Notes: a model not told the origin generated them from the sequence alone. A stretch of 7,473 nucleotides of DNA from JANQLU01 sp964434955 (GCA_964434955.1 CAYSXI010000227.1:1-7473); one strand, 5' to 3'; shown: positions 1 through 6,740, numbered from the stretch's first letter. Program-made: numbers and translations.

Positions 1-2148
1 ATGGCGATTAACGGTGGTGCCCTTTCCGTTTACGGCATTTCGCAAATATTCATTCGATCGGACAAGATCCTCGGCATTTACGACCCGGTATTCGGTGACC
101 AGTTTTTCAGTACTTACGTCAATCGAAACAATGCGGCGGGATTTCTTTTGATTTGCCTGGGATGTTCGGTTGGGCTCATCTTTCTGTTGGTGCAGAAACG
201 GAAGACGGCTGGACCAGCGCCGATTATCTCGAACGAGATTCCTGTTTGGCGCCAGCTGAGCATGATGTTTCACGATTTCGTTGCGCAATTGACTTTTGGA
301 AAAGTTGCAGCCATTGGTCTTGCAATCACGATCTGCTGTGGAATCGTCGGTTCCGCGTCGCGTGGCGGAACATTGGCTTTGTTTGGCGGCGCCATTATCA
401 CTTTGATTTTTTTCGGTTTCGCCCGAAAACCGAAAAGCTCGCTGGGAATTTTTGTTTTTGTCCTCTTTGTTACCGTGGCCGCGAGTTCCTACTTGGGCCT
501 GGGCAAAAACCTGAACGATCGCATTGAAAAACTGTCTGAAGCCAAGATTGATGACAACTTGCGGTTCAAAAACTGGATGGACACATCGGCCGCCATTCCG
601 GACTATGCCGTGTTTGGTTCCGGACTTGGTTCCTATGATTCGATACATCGACTTTATCGCCAAGACCGCGAGGAAAAGCTTTATGAGTACGCCGAAAACC
701 AGTACTACCAAACCTTGATCGAAGCCGGATTCGTCGGCGTTCTGCTCCTGGTGTTGGCCATTGTGTTTTCCTACCTGTGCATAGGACAACTTTTGCGCCT
801 CGGTGTTTCGGACACCTCCATCACCGTTGGACTGATTGGACTGTTTACACTGTCGGCGGTTGGAATTGCTTCGATCTTTGACTTTGGACTTTACCTGTCT
901 GCCAACATGTGTGCGATGGCCGTCGTGATGGGAATGGTTTGCGGCAATGCTCACTGGCACGCTCAGCGTCTTCGGAAACAAACATGGCTTCGTTTCGCAT
1001 CGCCGAATTGGTTGACGGCTTTCTTCGGCATGGTTCTGTTTGCTGCTGCGATCTATTACTCGATGTTCTTTTTCCGCCTGCGAGAACAGAATCTTGCGAT
1101 GACGGAAAGTCCGTCCATTCAATCTCGAGAATCGTTGGACCTGGATGAAACCGACAAGCAAATCGCAGCGTTGGAACCGTTGGCATTAACCACACCGACC
1201 GACAAAATCTATCGTCGGCTGGGCGATCTTTATATCCATCGTTTTCGGCTTCAGTGGTTCGAAGAGTTCACCAGAGACAGCGACATACTTTCAGACGATC
1301 CGGAGGGAACCAAAGAAAAGCGGCTATGGGCGGCAACCGGAATTGATCGTGTGCATCTGGCAATCACCGACCCGAATGCGATTCCGGGCACGACCAACTT
1401 GAAGTACTCTCGATTGGTGCGTGACAACTTGGCCCCTGCGCGTGAGTACTTGATACGAACGCGAAACCGAAACCCGATCCAGGCAGAGACTCATCTTTTG
1501 CTGGCTCAATTGGAACCGATTTCCGATACGCCGGAGTTGGACATTGAGCATATTGAACGGGCGATACGTCTTTCTCCTGCCAACTCAGATTTGAGATTTG
1601 TTGCCGGCAAACTTCATCTTCACGCGGGAGGTGAACGCCTGGAAAAGGCGGCCGAACACTGGAAACGAAGTCTTGAACTAGACAATTCCGTTGGCAATTT
1701 CAATCGGATCATCATTTTGGCCAAGACCAAAATGGACAAGAAGTTCATCTTTGAAAACATGATGCCGGATGATTCGAGGTTTTTGTTGGCGTTTGCGACC
1801 GAACATTTGAAAATGCCCTCGGATTCCGGCACCAGAATCGAAGTTCTGGTGAAAGCCAATGAGTTGCTTGCATCTCGAAAAGTGACCGAATACAGCAAGC
1901 TGATTCGCAGTGCGAATGTAAAGAAACTGCTGGGTTTGAAGGAAGAGTCTGCGGAAGAACTTGAGATTGCGCTCAGATTGAAACCAGAAGACAACCAATT
2001 GAGGTACCTTTTGGCCACCAACTTGGAGCAAATTGGCAGGACCGAGGATGCCCACGAAGAGGCAAAAAAGCTGGTGCAGTCTGATCGAAAAAACCGATTA
2101 TACCGCCAATTATTTGAGCGAACGGCATCCCGACCATTCAAAAACTAG
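1..2148 (+). CDS. O-antigen ligase/polymerase-like (Wzy_C) membrane protein with C-terminal TPR-like region, probably 5'-partial
   Basis: Likely an inner-membrane enzyme that polymerises or transfers lipid-linked glycans on the periplasmic side (known for the O-antigen ligase/Wzy_C family). Seen: the NRNNAAGFL segment (41-49), typical of the start of the Wzy_C domain; hydrophobic segments at about 46-64, 100-118, 124-140, 147-166, 238-262, 272-297, 300-316 and 336-357; a conserved-type SRGG at 120-123 after a membrane helix; and a periplasmic loop with R188, GSGLG (206-210) and NQYYQTLIEAG (233-243), the usual ligase loop pattern. From about 375 to 705 the protein is soluble and helical, with TPR-like repeats clearest at about 515-560 and 640-700 (for example ALRLKPEDNQLRYLLA). 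Only about eight membrane segments are visible and the Wzy_C region begins almost at once, whereas the family usually has 10-12. So the true start is probably upstream, although base 1 is an ATG in frame. TAG stop at 2146-2148. The fold call is firm; the exact substrate is unknown. Confidence 0.85.
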   Translation: MAINGGALSVYGISQIFIRSDKILGIYDPVFGDQFFSTYVNRNNAAGFLLICLGCSVGLIFLLVQKRKTAGPAPIISNEIPVWRQLSMMFHDFVAQLTFGKVAAIGLAITICCGIVGSASRGGTLALFGGAIITLIFFGFARKPKSSLGIFVFVLFVTVAASSYLGLGKNLNDRIEKLSEAKIDDNLRFKNWMDTSAAIPDYAVFGSGLGSYDSIHRLYRQDREEKLYEYAENQYYQTLIEAGFVGVLLLVLAIVFSYLCIGQLLRLGVSDTSITVGLIGLFTLSAVGIASIFDFGLYLSANMCAMAVVMGMVCGNAHWHAQRLRKQTWLRFASPNWLTAFFGMVLFAAAIYYSMFFFRLREQNLAMTESPSIQSRESLDLDETDKQIAALEPLALTTPTDKIYRRLGDLYIHRFRLQWFEEFTRDSDILSDDPEGTKEKRLWAATGIDRVHLAITDPNAIPGTTNLKYSRLVRDNLAPAREYLIRTRNRNPIQAETHLLLAQLEPISDTPELDIEHIERAIRLSPANSDLRFVAGKLHLHAGGERLEKAAEHWKRSLELDNSVGNFNRIIILAKTKMDKKFIFENMMPDDSRFLLAFATEHLKMPSDSGTRIEVLVKANELLASRKVTEYSKLIRSANVKKLLGLKEESAEELEIALRLKPEDNQLRYLLATNLEQIGRTEDAHEEAKKLVQSDRKNRLYRQLFERTASRPFKN

Positions 2149-2314
2149 CAGACTTTTGATTTAATATAGCTGAGGCCTATTTTTTCTTGGCCGATGATTG
2201 ATTCACCGTCATTTGCAACAAGCATTTTTGTGCACTTCGATTCGGTGAAGTGGAAAAGATTCTTTCGCCTGATATCGATCGAAATCGCGGCCGAATCGAA
2301 CAGAACTCCCTCCT

Positions 2315-2343
2315 TTGACGCGCAGCTTTTTTGCTTCTACTCG
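2315..2343 (+). promoter_or_regulatory. weak candidate sigma70 promoter for the WecA-like gene
   Basis: TTGACG at 2315-2320 is a good -35 match, and 17 bases later TACTCG (2338-2343) is a poor -10. It lies 30 bases before the ATG at 2373, in the 224-base gap after the ligase gene. That gap suggests the transferase may have its own promoter. The rest of the gap (2149-2314) holds a short hairpin (CACTTC 2233-2238 / GAAGTG 2247-2252) and no gene I can support. Confidence 0.25.
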
Positions 2344-2372
2344 AATACGTTTTGTAACACTGGTGATACCAA

Positions 2373-3965
2373 ATGATTGAGTTAGTCCTCGCATTCTTGC
2401 TTGCGTTAGCTCTATCATTTCTGATGTGCCCTCTGGCATCTCGGCTTTCGATCATGATTGGAATGGTCGATCATCCCGACGCTCGGCGAAAGCTTCACAA
2501 GAAGCCGATCCCTTTGATTGGTGGTTTCGTCCTGGTACCAACGATTGCGCTTTCCGTTGGAATCATTTACGCGATCAAACCGGAACTTTTTAGCCAAGTA
2601 AAAAGTGAAGACTGGTGGCAAATCCTTGGCCTTTTAATTGCCACCGTGATCTTGCTGGGTGTTGGTATCCTGGATGACCGATTCGGATTACGCGGCCGGC
2701 AAAAGGTCCTGGGTCAGTTGGTTGCCATCCTGGTGCTCTACATTTTTGAATATCGTTTCGAGGAGATTTCGATCTTTCAGACGACGCTCAAGCTCAAGGT
2801 GACGGCGCTCTGGAACTTCTCGATCATCTTTATTTTTGCCTGGATGATGGGTGCCATAAACTCCATCAATTTGTTGGACGGTGCCGACGGATTTGCAGGA
2901 ACCATTGGAATTATCCTGAGTCTGGCCTTTGCCGTCATGAGTGCGTTTCGCGGTGATACGAATCTTGTGGATACCATCATTGCCGCCGGGATGGCGGGTG
3001 CCCTGCTTGGATTCCTTCGACTCAATTTCCCGCCGGCCAAAGTGTTCCTTGGCGACTCCGGGAGCATGGTGATCGGGTTCATACTTGGCGCGTTGGCAAT
3101 CCGATTGACTTACAAGGAAGCAACGGTCTACGCCTTCCTGGGACCGATCGCTGTCCTCGCGATTCCATTCATTGATACGATTGCGGCCATCATTCGACGA
3201 CGTTTGACGGGCCGAAGTATTTACGCGACCGATCGTGGCCATTTGCATCACGAGTTGCAGCGAAAAGGAATCAGTAATCGCCGAATGCTCTTCTACGTCG
3301 CCATCCTTTGCGTCGTGACGGCGACCGGCGGTGTGCTTTCTCTGGTAACCAAGCAAAGCGAGTACGCGGTCATTTCAATTGTTGCCGTGATCGCGTTTCT
3401 TTTGATAAGTCGCCTATTTGGGTTCGCCGAGTTTCGACTTCTTTCCGGCAAGATTTTTTCGATTTCAAATTCGTTCCTGGTTTTGAATCGTGGCAAGAAA
3501 GTTCAGACCAACGAAGTTCGGATTCAGGGCGAGGCGAATTGGCAGGGCATCTGGAATGAGCTTCGGAAATTTGCCGCGCTGAATCAAATCGCACGGATGA
3601 CCCTGGATTTGAATATTCCCTGGTTGCATGAGAGCTTCCACGCAACATTGAAAAACGACTTGAGCGATCGAGCTGAAAAAACCTGGTGGACGGAAATTCC
3701 GATCGTCGTGGACAAGCGAATCATTGGACGGCTCGACATCCTGGCTTCCAACGAATCAGAAATTCCGGTCTACGATGTTATCAAGGGCTTGATCGATAAA
3801 ATCGACTCACTTGCCCCCGAATTCCGGGAAACCTTTGCCTCAGTCGCGGAATCGGAAAAACAACGGCTTGCGATGGAATCCGCCAATGCTAAGAAGAATT
3901 CAACGGACAAGGACGGCGACGGAAATGAAGAGCTGATCGCCGACGATCAATTGGCGAGCCGCTAG
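2373..3965 (+). CDS. WecA/MraY-family undecaprenyl-phosphate sugar-1-phosphate transferase with C-terminal soluble extension
   Basis: Transfers a sugar-1-phosphate (GlcNAc-1-P or similar) from a UDP-sugar to undecaprenyl phosphate at the cytoplasmic membrane face, starting a surface glycan. This is known for the family; the exact sugar is inferred. Motifs seen in order: HKKPIPLIGG (42-51); the acidic pair D101-D102 in GILDDRFGLRGRQK; NSINLLDGADGFAG (163-176) with D169 and D172; FLGDSGS (225-231) with D228; and DRGHLHHELQRKG (287-299), the HxHH motif. Hydrophobic helices run from residue 2 to about 348. The family usually ends near 330-370 residues. Here about 160 more follow: a mixed soluble region (about 355-500) and a charged, low-complexity tail (about 500-530, SANAKKNSTDKDGDGNEE). 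The enzyme core looks intact. The ATG at 2373 is chosen because the first membrane helix starts directly after it; there is no clear Shine-Dalgarno. It is not MraY of peptidoglycan synthesis, since the HxHH motif and glycan-ligase neighbour favour the WecA/TagO branch. Confidence 0.92.
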   Translation: MIELVLAFLLALALSFLMCPLASRLSIMIGMVDHPDARRKLHKKPIPLIGGFVLVPTIALSVGIIYAIKPELFSQVKSEDWWQILGLLIATVILLGVGILDDRFGLRGRQKVLGQLVAILVLYIFEYRFEEISIFQTTLKLKVTALWNFSIIFIFAWMMGAINSINLLDGADGFAGTIGIILSLAFAVMSAFRGDTNLVDTIIAAGMAGALLGFLRLNFPPAKVFLGDSGSMVIGFILGALAIRLTYKEATVYAFLGPIAVLAIPFIDTIAAIIRRRLTGRSIYATDRGHLHHELQRKGISNRRMLFYVAILCVVTATGGVLSLVTKQSEYAVISIVAVIAFLLISRLFGFAEFRLLSGKIFSISNSFLVLNRGKKVQTNEVRIQGEANWQGIWNELRKFAALNQIARMTLDLNIPWLHESFHATLKNDLSDRAEKTWWTEIPIVVDKRIIGRLDILASNESEIPVYDVIKGLIDKIDSLAPEFRETFASVAESEKQRLAMESANAKKNSTDKDGDGNEELIADDQLASR

Positions 3966-4035
3966 TTGAGTTCAAAGTTCTCTGGGTCGATTGAACGTGG
4001 GTGATAGCGAGCCACGGCACCAACATCAATTGAAC

Positions 4036-4064
4036 TTGACGCAGCCTTGCGGTTTTCCCAAAAA
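4036..4064 (+). promoter_or_regulatory. candidate sigma70 promoter for the zinc-ribbon gene
   Basis: TTGACG (4036-4041, five of six consensus bases), a 17-base spacer, then CAAAAT (4059-4064, four of six). Transcription would start near 4071, about 43 bases before the ATG at 4114. Upstream, 3996-4000 / 4012-4016 form a 5-bp hairpin (CGTGG/CCACG) without a T-tract, so no convincing terminator of the transferase gene is visible. Confidence 0.4.
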
Positions 4065-4103
4065 TGAAATGGCCTGAATGACGAGGGCTGAAACAGGTTT
4101 TGC

Positions 4104-4108
4104 AAGGA
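4104..4108 (+). promoter_or_regulatory. ribosome binding site deciding the zinc-ribbon start
   Basis: AAGGA lies five bases before the ATG at 4114. The earlier in-frame ATG at 4078 has no such sequence, so the start at 4114 is preferred. Confidence 0.55.
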
Positions 4109-4113
4109 CTGCG

Positions 4114-4344
4114 ATGCCAACCGAATCATTTTTCACCGACATCTGCCCGAGTTGCTCGCGGGCCAATCAGATTTTCATCTTCTACCTTGGCAAAGAATAC
4201 AATTGCCGCCATTGCCGGGAATCATTCATCACCCGTGACCGTGAAGCGGAATCGCTTTCGATGGACCAGCCGATTTGCGAATGGAATCACGACCAGGCTT
4301 TGAAAATCGACTCCGAAACATCCGTTTCGAATCGCCCTCGCTAG
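4114..4344 (+). CDS. small hypothetical protein with CxxC/CxxC zinc-ribbon-like motif
   Basis: A 76-residue cytosolic protein that I do not recognise as a named family. It has two CxxC knuckles, C11-P-S-C14 and C31-R-H-C34, separated by 16 residues and followed by a phenylalanine (ESF), the usual layout of a short zinc ribbon that binds one zinc ion. The spacing and the hydrophobic IFIFYLG strand between the knuckles support a folded rubredoxin-like knuckle. The C-terminal half (about 40-76) is polar and probably disordered. There is no signal peptide or membrane helix. The start at 4114 is chosen over 4078 for its AAGGA site; the longer form would add 12 unremarkable residues. It stands alone on the same strand as its neighbours, with a candidate promoter upstream. 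A regulatory or nucleic-acid-binding role is possible, but nothing here proves it. Confidence 0.6.
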   Translation: MPTESFFTDICPSCSRANQIFIFYLGKEYNCRHCRESFITRDREAESLSMDQPICEWNHDQALKIDSETSVSNRPR

Positions 4345-4386
4345 GAGAATCCGGCGGTTGCCCGGGAAAAGGAAAAATTTGGCTTC

Positions 4387-4425
4387 CGGTGAATTTCGGA
4401 TGAATTCAGCGATTTCACCGTTTTT
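4387..4425 (+). terminator. possible weak intrinsic terminator after the zinc-ribbon gene
   Basis: CGGTGAA (4387-4393) and TTCACCG (4414-4420) form a 7-bp stem followed at once by five T (4421-4425). The 20-base loop contains an alternative hairpin (TGAATT 4390-4395 / AATTCA 4403-4408). The large loop and short T-run make this tentative. Confidence 0.3.
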
Positions 4426-4662
4426 CCAGCTTCTTTCCCCTAGCGAATTCATTGATAAAATAGGGTTATCCCGACCTGGAAGGGCCTCGCGCCGGGTTTG
4501 TTGCCGATGAATCAAAACGGTCGCGAACTTTAGAGCGCTCACGACGTACAGTTTTTTGCTGGTCTTTCTTAGGACACGGAAATACGATGGTTTCTCGGCG
4601 CCGATTTGCAGCCGGGATTGAAAGGGAACAAAGGAAACGGCAACCGTTTCCAAAGACATAAG

Positions 4663-4667
4663 AGGAG
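4663..4667 (+). promoter_or_regulatory. strong ribosome binding site of the CxxCH protein
   Basis: AGGAG followed by five bases and the ATG at 4673. This rules out the in-frame GTG at 4667-4669, whose first base is the last base of the binding site itself. Confidence 0.75.
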
Positions 4668-4672
4668 TGAAA

Positions 4673-5092
4673 ATGAAAATCAAATTTGCTTTGACATCGG
4701 GACTTATTTTGCTTTTGATGTTCAGCTTCAGCCCACAAACGACCAACGGACATCGAATTTTCGAGAAAGAGTTGGAAAAGGCGTACAAAGAGGCGAGTAT
4801 CAACGTTTCTTGTAAGCTTTGTCACGTGACTACCGAAGACGGTACCGACTACACCAAACGTCAGGGCTTGGGGCAAATTTTTGCCAAGGAGTTTGAGGGC
4901 AAGGATTTCACCAAGAAATGGGACGGCATGGAACGGGCGGATCAAAAGGTATTTGAGAAAGAGCACATGGCTCCTGCATTCCAGAAAGCACTTGAGAAAG
5001 TCAAGAAAATGAAGAAAGGCGACGAAACTTACGACCTGCTCATCAAGGAAATGAAACTTGATGGGATCAAGGCAAAGAAAAAGAAGAAGTAG
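4673..5092 (+). CDS. exported small protein with single haem-c-type CxxCH motif and lysine-rich tail
   Basis: A 139-residue protein. A basic start (MKIK) and hydrophobic core (residues 5-20) form a signal peptide, with cleavage probably near 22-27, so it acts in the periplasm or outside the cell. CKLCH at 47-51 is a single c-type haem attachment motif; the haem would be bound covalently through C47 and C50, with H51 as proximal ligand. The region after it (KRQGLGQIFAKEF...) is helical, as in small cytochrome c-like domains. The distal ligand cannot be assigned: a methionine such as that in GMERAD or EHMAPAF is possible. The last third is very rich in lysine and ends in KAKKKKK, so the mature protein should be strongly basic. 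An electron-transfer or haem-binding role is inferred; the CxxCH could instead be a metal or redox site. It has a strong ribosome site and its own terminator, so it is probably transcribed as a single gene. Confidence 0.8.
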   Translation: MKIKFALTSGLILLLMFSFSPQTTNGHRIFEKELEKAYKEASINVSCKLCHVTTEDGTDYTKRQGLGQIFAKEFEGKDFTKKWDGMERADQKVFEKEHMAPAFQKALEKVKKMKKGDETYDLLIKEMKLDGIKAKKKKK

Positions 5093-5123
5093 TCGCTGGC
5101 CTCAGCCCATGACATGAAATAGG

Positions 5124-5148
5124 ACGCCGTCATCGACGGCGTTTTTTT
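5124..5148 (+). terminator. strong intrinsic terminator of the CxxCH gene
   Basis: ACGCCGTC (5124-5131) pairs perfectly with GACGGCGT (5135-5142) around a three-base loop, and is followed by an unbroken T-run ending at 5148. It starts 31 bases after the stop codon. Confidence 0.92.
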
Positions 5149-5256
5149 ATGCCGATTCCGAGGCGTTTTGGATAACGAAGCAAAGGCCCGGTCCTGGGAG
5201 CCAATCAGGACATTCTGTTTTTTTAAAAATGCCCGGGCTTCCATCAAGAAGGGCAA

Positions 5257-5285
5257 TTGAAAGGTTTTCCGGCTGTCGATATAAC
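5257..5285 (+). promoter_or_regulatory. sigma70-type promoter of tRNA-Val
   Basis: TTGAAA (5257-5262), exactly 17 bases, then TATAAC (5280-5285). This is a near-consensus promoter placed 15 bases before the mature 5' end of the tRNA, so the leader to be removed by RNase P would be short. Upstream (5186-5238) are small inverted repeats (GTCCTG 5191-5196 / CAGGAC 5206-5211, then a T-run at 5218-5224) that might be a second, weaker terminator shielding the tRNA. Confidence 0.75.
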
Positions 5286-5300
5286 AATGTGTCCCGATGA

Positions 5301-5375
5301 GGGCGGTTAGCTCAGTTGGTTTAGAGCACCTGCCTTACAAGCAGGGGGTCACAGGTTCGAGTCCTGTACCGCCCA
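5301..5375 (+). tRNA. tRNA-Val (anticodon UAC)
   Basis: A full cloverleaf can be drawn. Acceptor stem GGGCGGT (5301-5307) pairs with ACCGCCC (5368-5374), with A5375 as discriminator. The D stem is GCTC (5310-5313)/GAGC (5324-5327). The anticodon stem is CCTGC (5329-5333)/GCAGG (5341-5345) with loop CTTACAA, giving anticodon TAC at 5336-5338, which reads valine codons. The T arm is ACAGG-TTCGAGT-CCTGT (5351-5367). The 3' CCA is not encoded (the next bases are CTA), so it must be added after transcription. The gene is intact even though an integrase gene lies 228 bases downstream, as expected when an element inserts at a tRNA 3' end and rebuilds it. Confidence 0.97.
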
Positions 5376-5384
5376 CTACCCCCC

Positions 5385-5427
5385 AAAAACCTAGCGGTTT
5401 TTCGAAATTCTTTTTTTCGATTTTTTT
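5385..5427 (+). terminator. likely intrinsic terminator of tRNA-Val
   Basis: AAAAACC (5385-5391) and GGTTTTT (5396-5402) form a 7-bp stem with loop TAGC. Two T-runs follow (5411-5417 and 5421-5427). It starts nine bases after the tRNA end. The stem is mostly A-T, so its strength is uncertain. Confidence 0.55.
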
Positions 5428-5430
5428 CTG

Positions 5431-5519
5431 AATGAACGGGGTCGTTCATTAAAATGAACGGATGTGAACGACCTAAATCCCCTTAGAAACGACCGTTTTC
5501 AATCAGTGAACGGGTCACT
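5431..5519. repeat. cluster of TGAACG-type direct and inverted repeats (candidate recombinase/excisionase sites)
   Basis: AATGAACG occurs at 5431-5438 and 5453-5460, with its reverse complement CGTTCATT between them at 5443-5450. The middle copy can therefore pair with either neighbour. Related copies follow: TGAACG at 5465-5470 (within TGAACGACC, itself the reverse complement of bases 5440-5448), AACGACC again near 5488-5494, and TGAACGGG at 5507-5514. The last copy sits in another small palindrome, AGTGA (5505-5509)/TCACT (5515-5519). Clusters of short repeats next to int are typical of the arm-type and excisionase-binding sites of integrative elements; the role here is inferred from position. 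Confidence 0.6.
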
Positions 5520-5545
5520 CCCAAGCTCGTTCGTGATTTCTCACC

Positions 5546-5586
5546 GTGCAACACTTGTGCAACACCTGTTTTCGATGGTGTTGCAC
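5546..5586. repeat. GTGCAACAC triple repeat with 10-bp perfect inverted repeat
   Basis: GTGCAACAC occurs at 5546-5554 and 5557-5565, and inverted (GTGTTGCAC) at 5578-5586. The last two form a perfect 10-bp inverted repeat, 5557-5566 / 5577-5586, with a 10-base spacer. It ends 17 bases from the integrase stop codon. There is no T-tract on the strand that int transcription would read, so a binding or recombination site is more likely than a terminator. Confidence 0.6.
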
Positions 5587-5603
5587 GATATTACCCAGAC
5601 TAA

Positions 5604-6740
5604 CTATGCGAATGGGTTTCGTTTGAGTGCTTGGTCGATGTCCTTCTTGGACAGTTTTAGATAGGACTCTGCCTGTACCTTCTCAGAATGGCCAAGCATT
5701 TCGGCTACGTCGGCGAGTGGGATTCCGCTTCGCTTGAGGTCGTTCTCGAAGCTGGATCGCAGGTTCTGGAATAGCCGAGGCCACAGTTGGAAACCGGCTT
5801 TTTTGATCACCCGCTCTGCCCTGCCCCGAATTGCAGCGGCAGTCACACGAAGCGTCTCCTGTGTGACAATTGACTCCGATTTTTCTGCGGTCTCCTCCCA
5901 GTGCTCCTGGAGGTATTTTTCGAGAATCGGCCAAACCGGAATGGTCTTTCGATGGTCCTCCCCCTGCTTGTTGTTGTTCAGCGCGGAAAGGGTGTTTTCG
6001 CTTACGTCGTAGTGGGTCCAGTTCAGCTGGGACAATTCCGAAGGGATCCTTAGCCCCGCGAATCGAGCCAGCGCGAGAATGATTCGTAAATCCGGATCCC
6101 CGCAGACCTTGATGCACTCGATGATTGTCTCCGCCGGCACATCAACGTTTCTATCCTTATTCACGGCTTTGGGTGTGGGCAACGCAGAGAAAGGATTGAA
6201 CTCGATAAAGCCCATTCCTACCGCCCAGTTTCCGACCTGTGAGAGATCGCCGTTTGTTTTGGAAACCGTTGCTTTCGCGTGGCCAGCGTCCAAAAGTGCT
6301 TTGTTTATCGTCATTATTCGCGTTTTTGACGACTCCCGATCGAGATAGAAATCGACCGGCTTTTCCCGAATGAAATCAGGGAAACGCCTTAGCGAGCATC
6401 GCATTCTTCGTTTCGTGGAAGATGCCCAATCGCTTTTCTCGTAGGCGATCAGGAACAAGTCGATCAATTCACCGATCGAGTACTTCACGTTCTTCTGTTC
6501 AATGAGACCGGCATTCGCCAGCGACACAGCAAGTTTGCAGGGCAAGTTGTCGACCCACGCCTGTAGCTCGGGACGCAAGACATTTGTGTACGAAAGTTGC
6601 TGGACCAAGAGATTGATCATAGCCGCCGCGTACTTGGCCTCAGCCTCGTCAATTTTGCCAAGATCGATTTGTCGCCGACGCCCGTTGAATTTGATTTGAA
6701 GTTTCCAGACACCAAACTTGTTCAAACGGGGCTCTGCCAT
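5604..6740 (-). CDS. tyrosine recombinase/site-specific integrase
   Basis: Cuts and rejoins DNA to insert and excise the element, probably at the adjacent tRNA-Val. It has 378 residues, a normal length for the family. Residues about 7-48 look like an arm-binding domain (GVWKLQIKFNGRRRQIDLG), about 88-180 like the SAM-like core-binding domain, and about 200-375 are catalytic. Catalytic residues seen: R231 with E235 (GLRIPSEL), K258 (NNNKQG), R328 (QNLRSS), H351 (LGHSE) and nucleophile Y360 (ESYLKL). The histidine three residues before the second arginine in most members is Q325 here. The ATG at 6740 is chosen over an in-frame GTG at 6755, which would overlap the upstream gene, because GGAAGGA lies six bases before the ATG. 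The ATG falls two bases after the upstream stop, so the two genes are probably translated together. The gene points toward the tRNA, as in many tRNA-inserted islands. Confidence 0.93.
   Translation of the reverse strand: MAEPRLNKFGVWKLQIKFNGRRRQIDLGKIDEAEAKYAAAMINLLVQQLSYTNVLRPELQAWVDNLPCKLAVSLANAGLIEQKNVKYSIGELIDLFLIAYEKSDWASSTKRRMRCSLRRFPDFIREKPVDFYLDRESSKTRIMTINKALLDAGHAKATVSKTNGDLSQVGNWAVGMGFIEFNPFSALPTPKAVNKDRNVDVPAETIIECIKVCGDPDLRIILALARFAGLRIPSELSQLNWTHYDVSENTLSALNNNKQGEDHRKTIPVWPILEKYLQEHWEETAEKSESIVTQETLRVTAAAIRGRAERVIKKAGFQLWPRLFQNLRSSFENDLKRSGIPLADVAEMLGHSEKVQAESYLKLSKKDIDQALKRNPFA

Larger units (their letters stand above)
4345..4672 (+). other. 328-base intergenic region before the CxxCH protein
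   Basis: I find no gene here that I can support. The long reverse-strand open frame across it runs antisense into both neighbours and resembles no protein I know. The stretch contains an inverted repeat near 4387-4420, a TAAAAT -10-like hexamer at 4456-4461 without a good -35, and the palindrome GAGCGCTC at 4533-4540. The promoter of the downstream gene must lie here or be shared with the upstream gene, but I cannot place it with confidence. Confidence 0.4.

Noticed and set aside
2688..3356. 222-codon reverse-strand frame
   Set aside because: It lies wholly opposite the WecA-like gene, whose motifs are all intact, and its product looks like low-complexity polar antisense translation.
4222..4803. 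193-codon reverse-strand open frame across the intergenic gap
   Set aside because: It is antisense to the ends of two well-supported genes, has no ribosome site, and its sequence shows no domain. It looks like a chance frame.
5557..5586. Intrinsic terminator of the integrase gene
   Set aside because: The inverted repeat is perfect and well placed, but no T-tract follows it on the minus strand.
5431..5586. CRISPR array
   Set aside because: The repeats are only 6-9 bases, in mixed orientation and irregularly spaced, with no cas genes.
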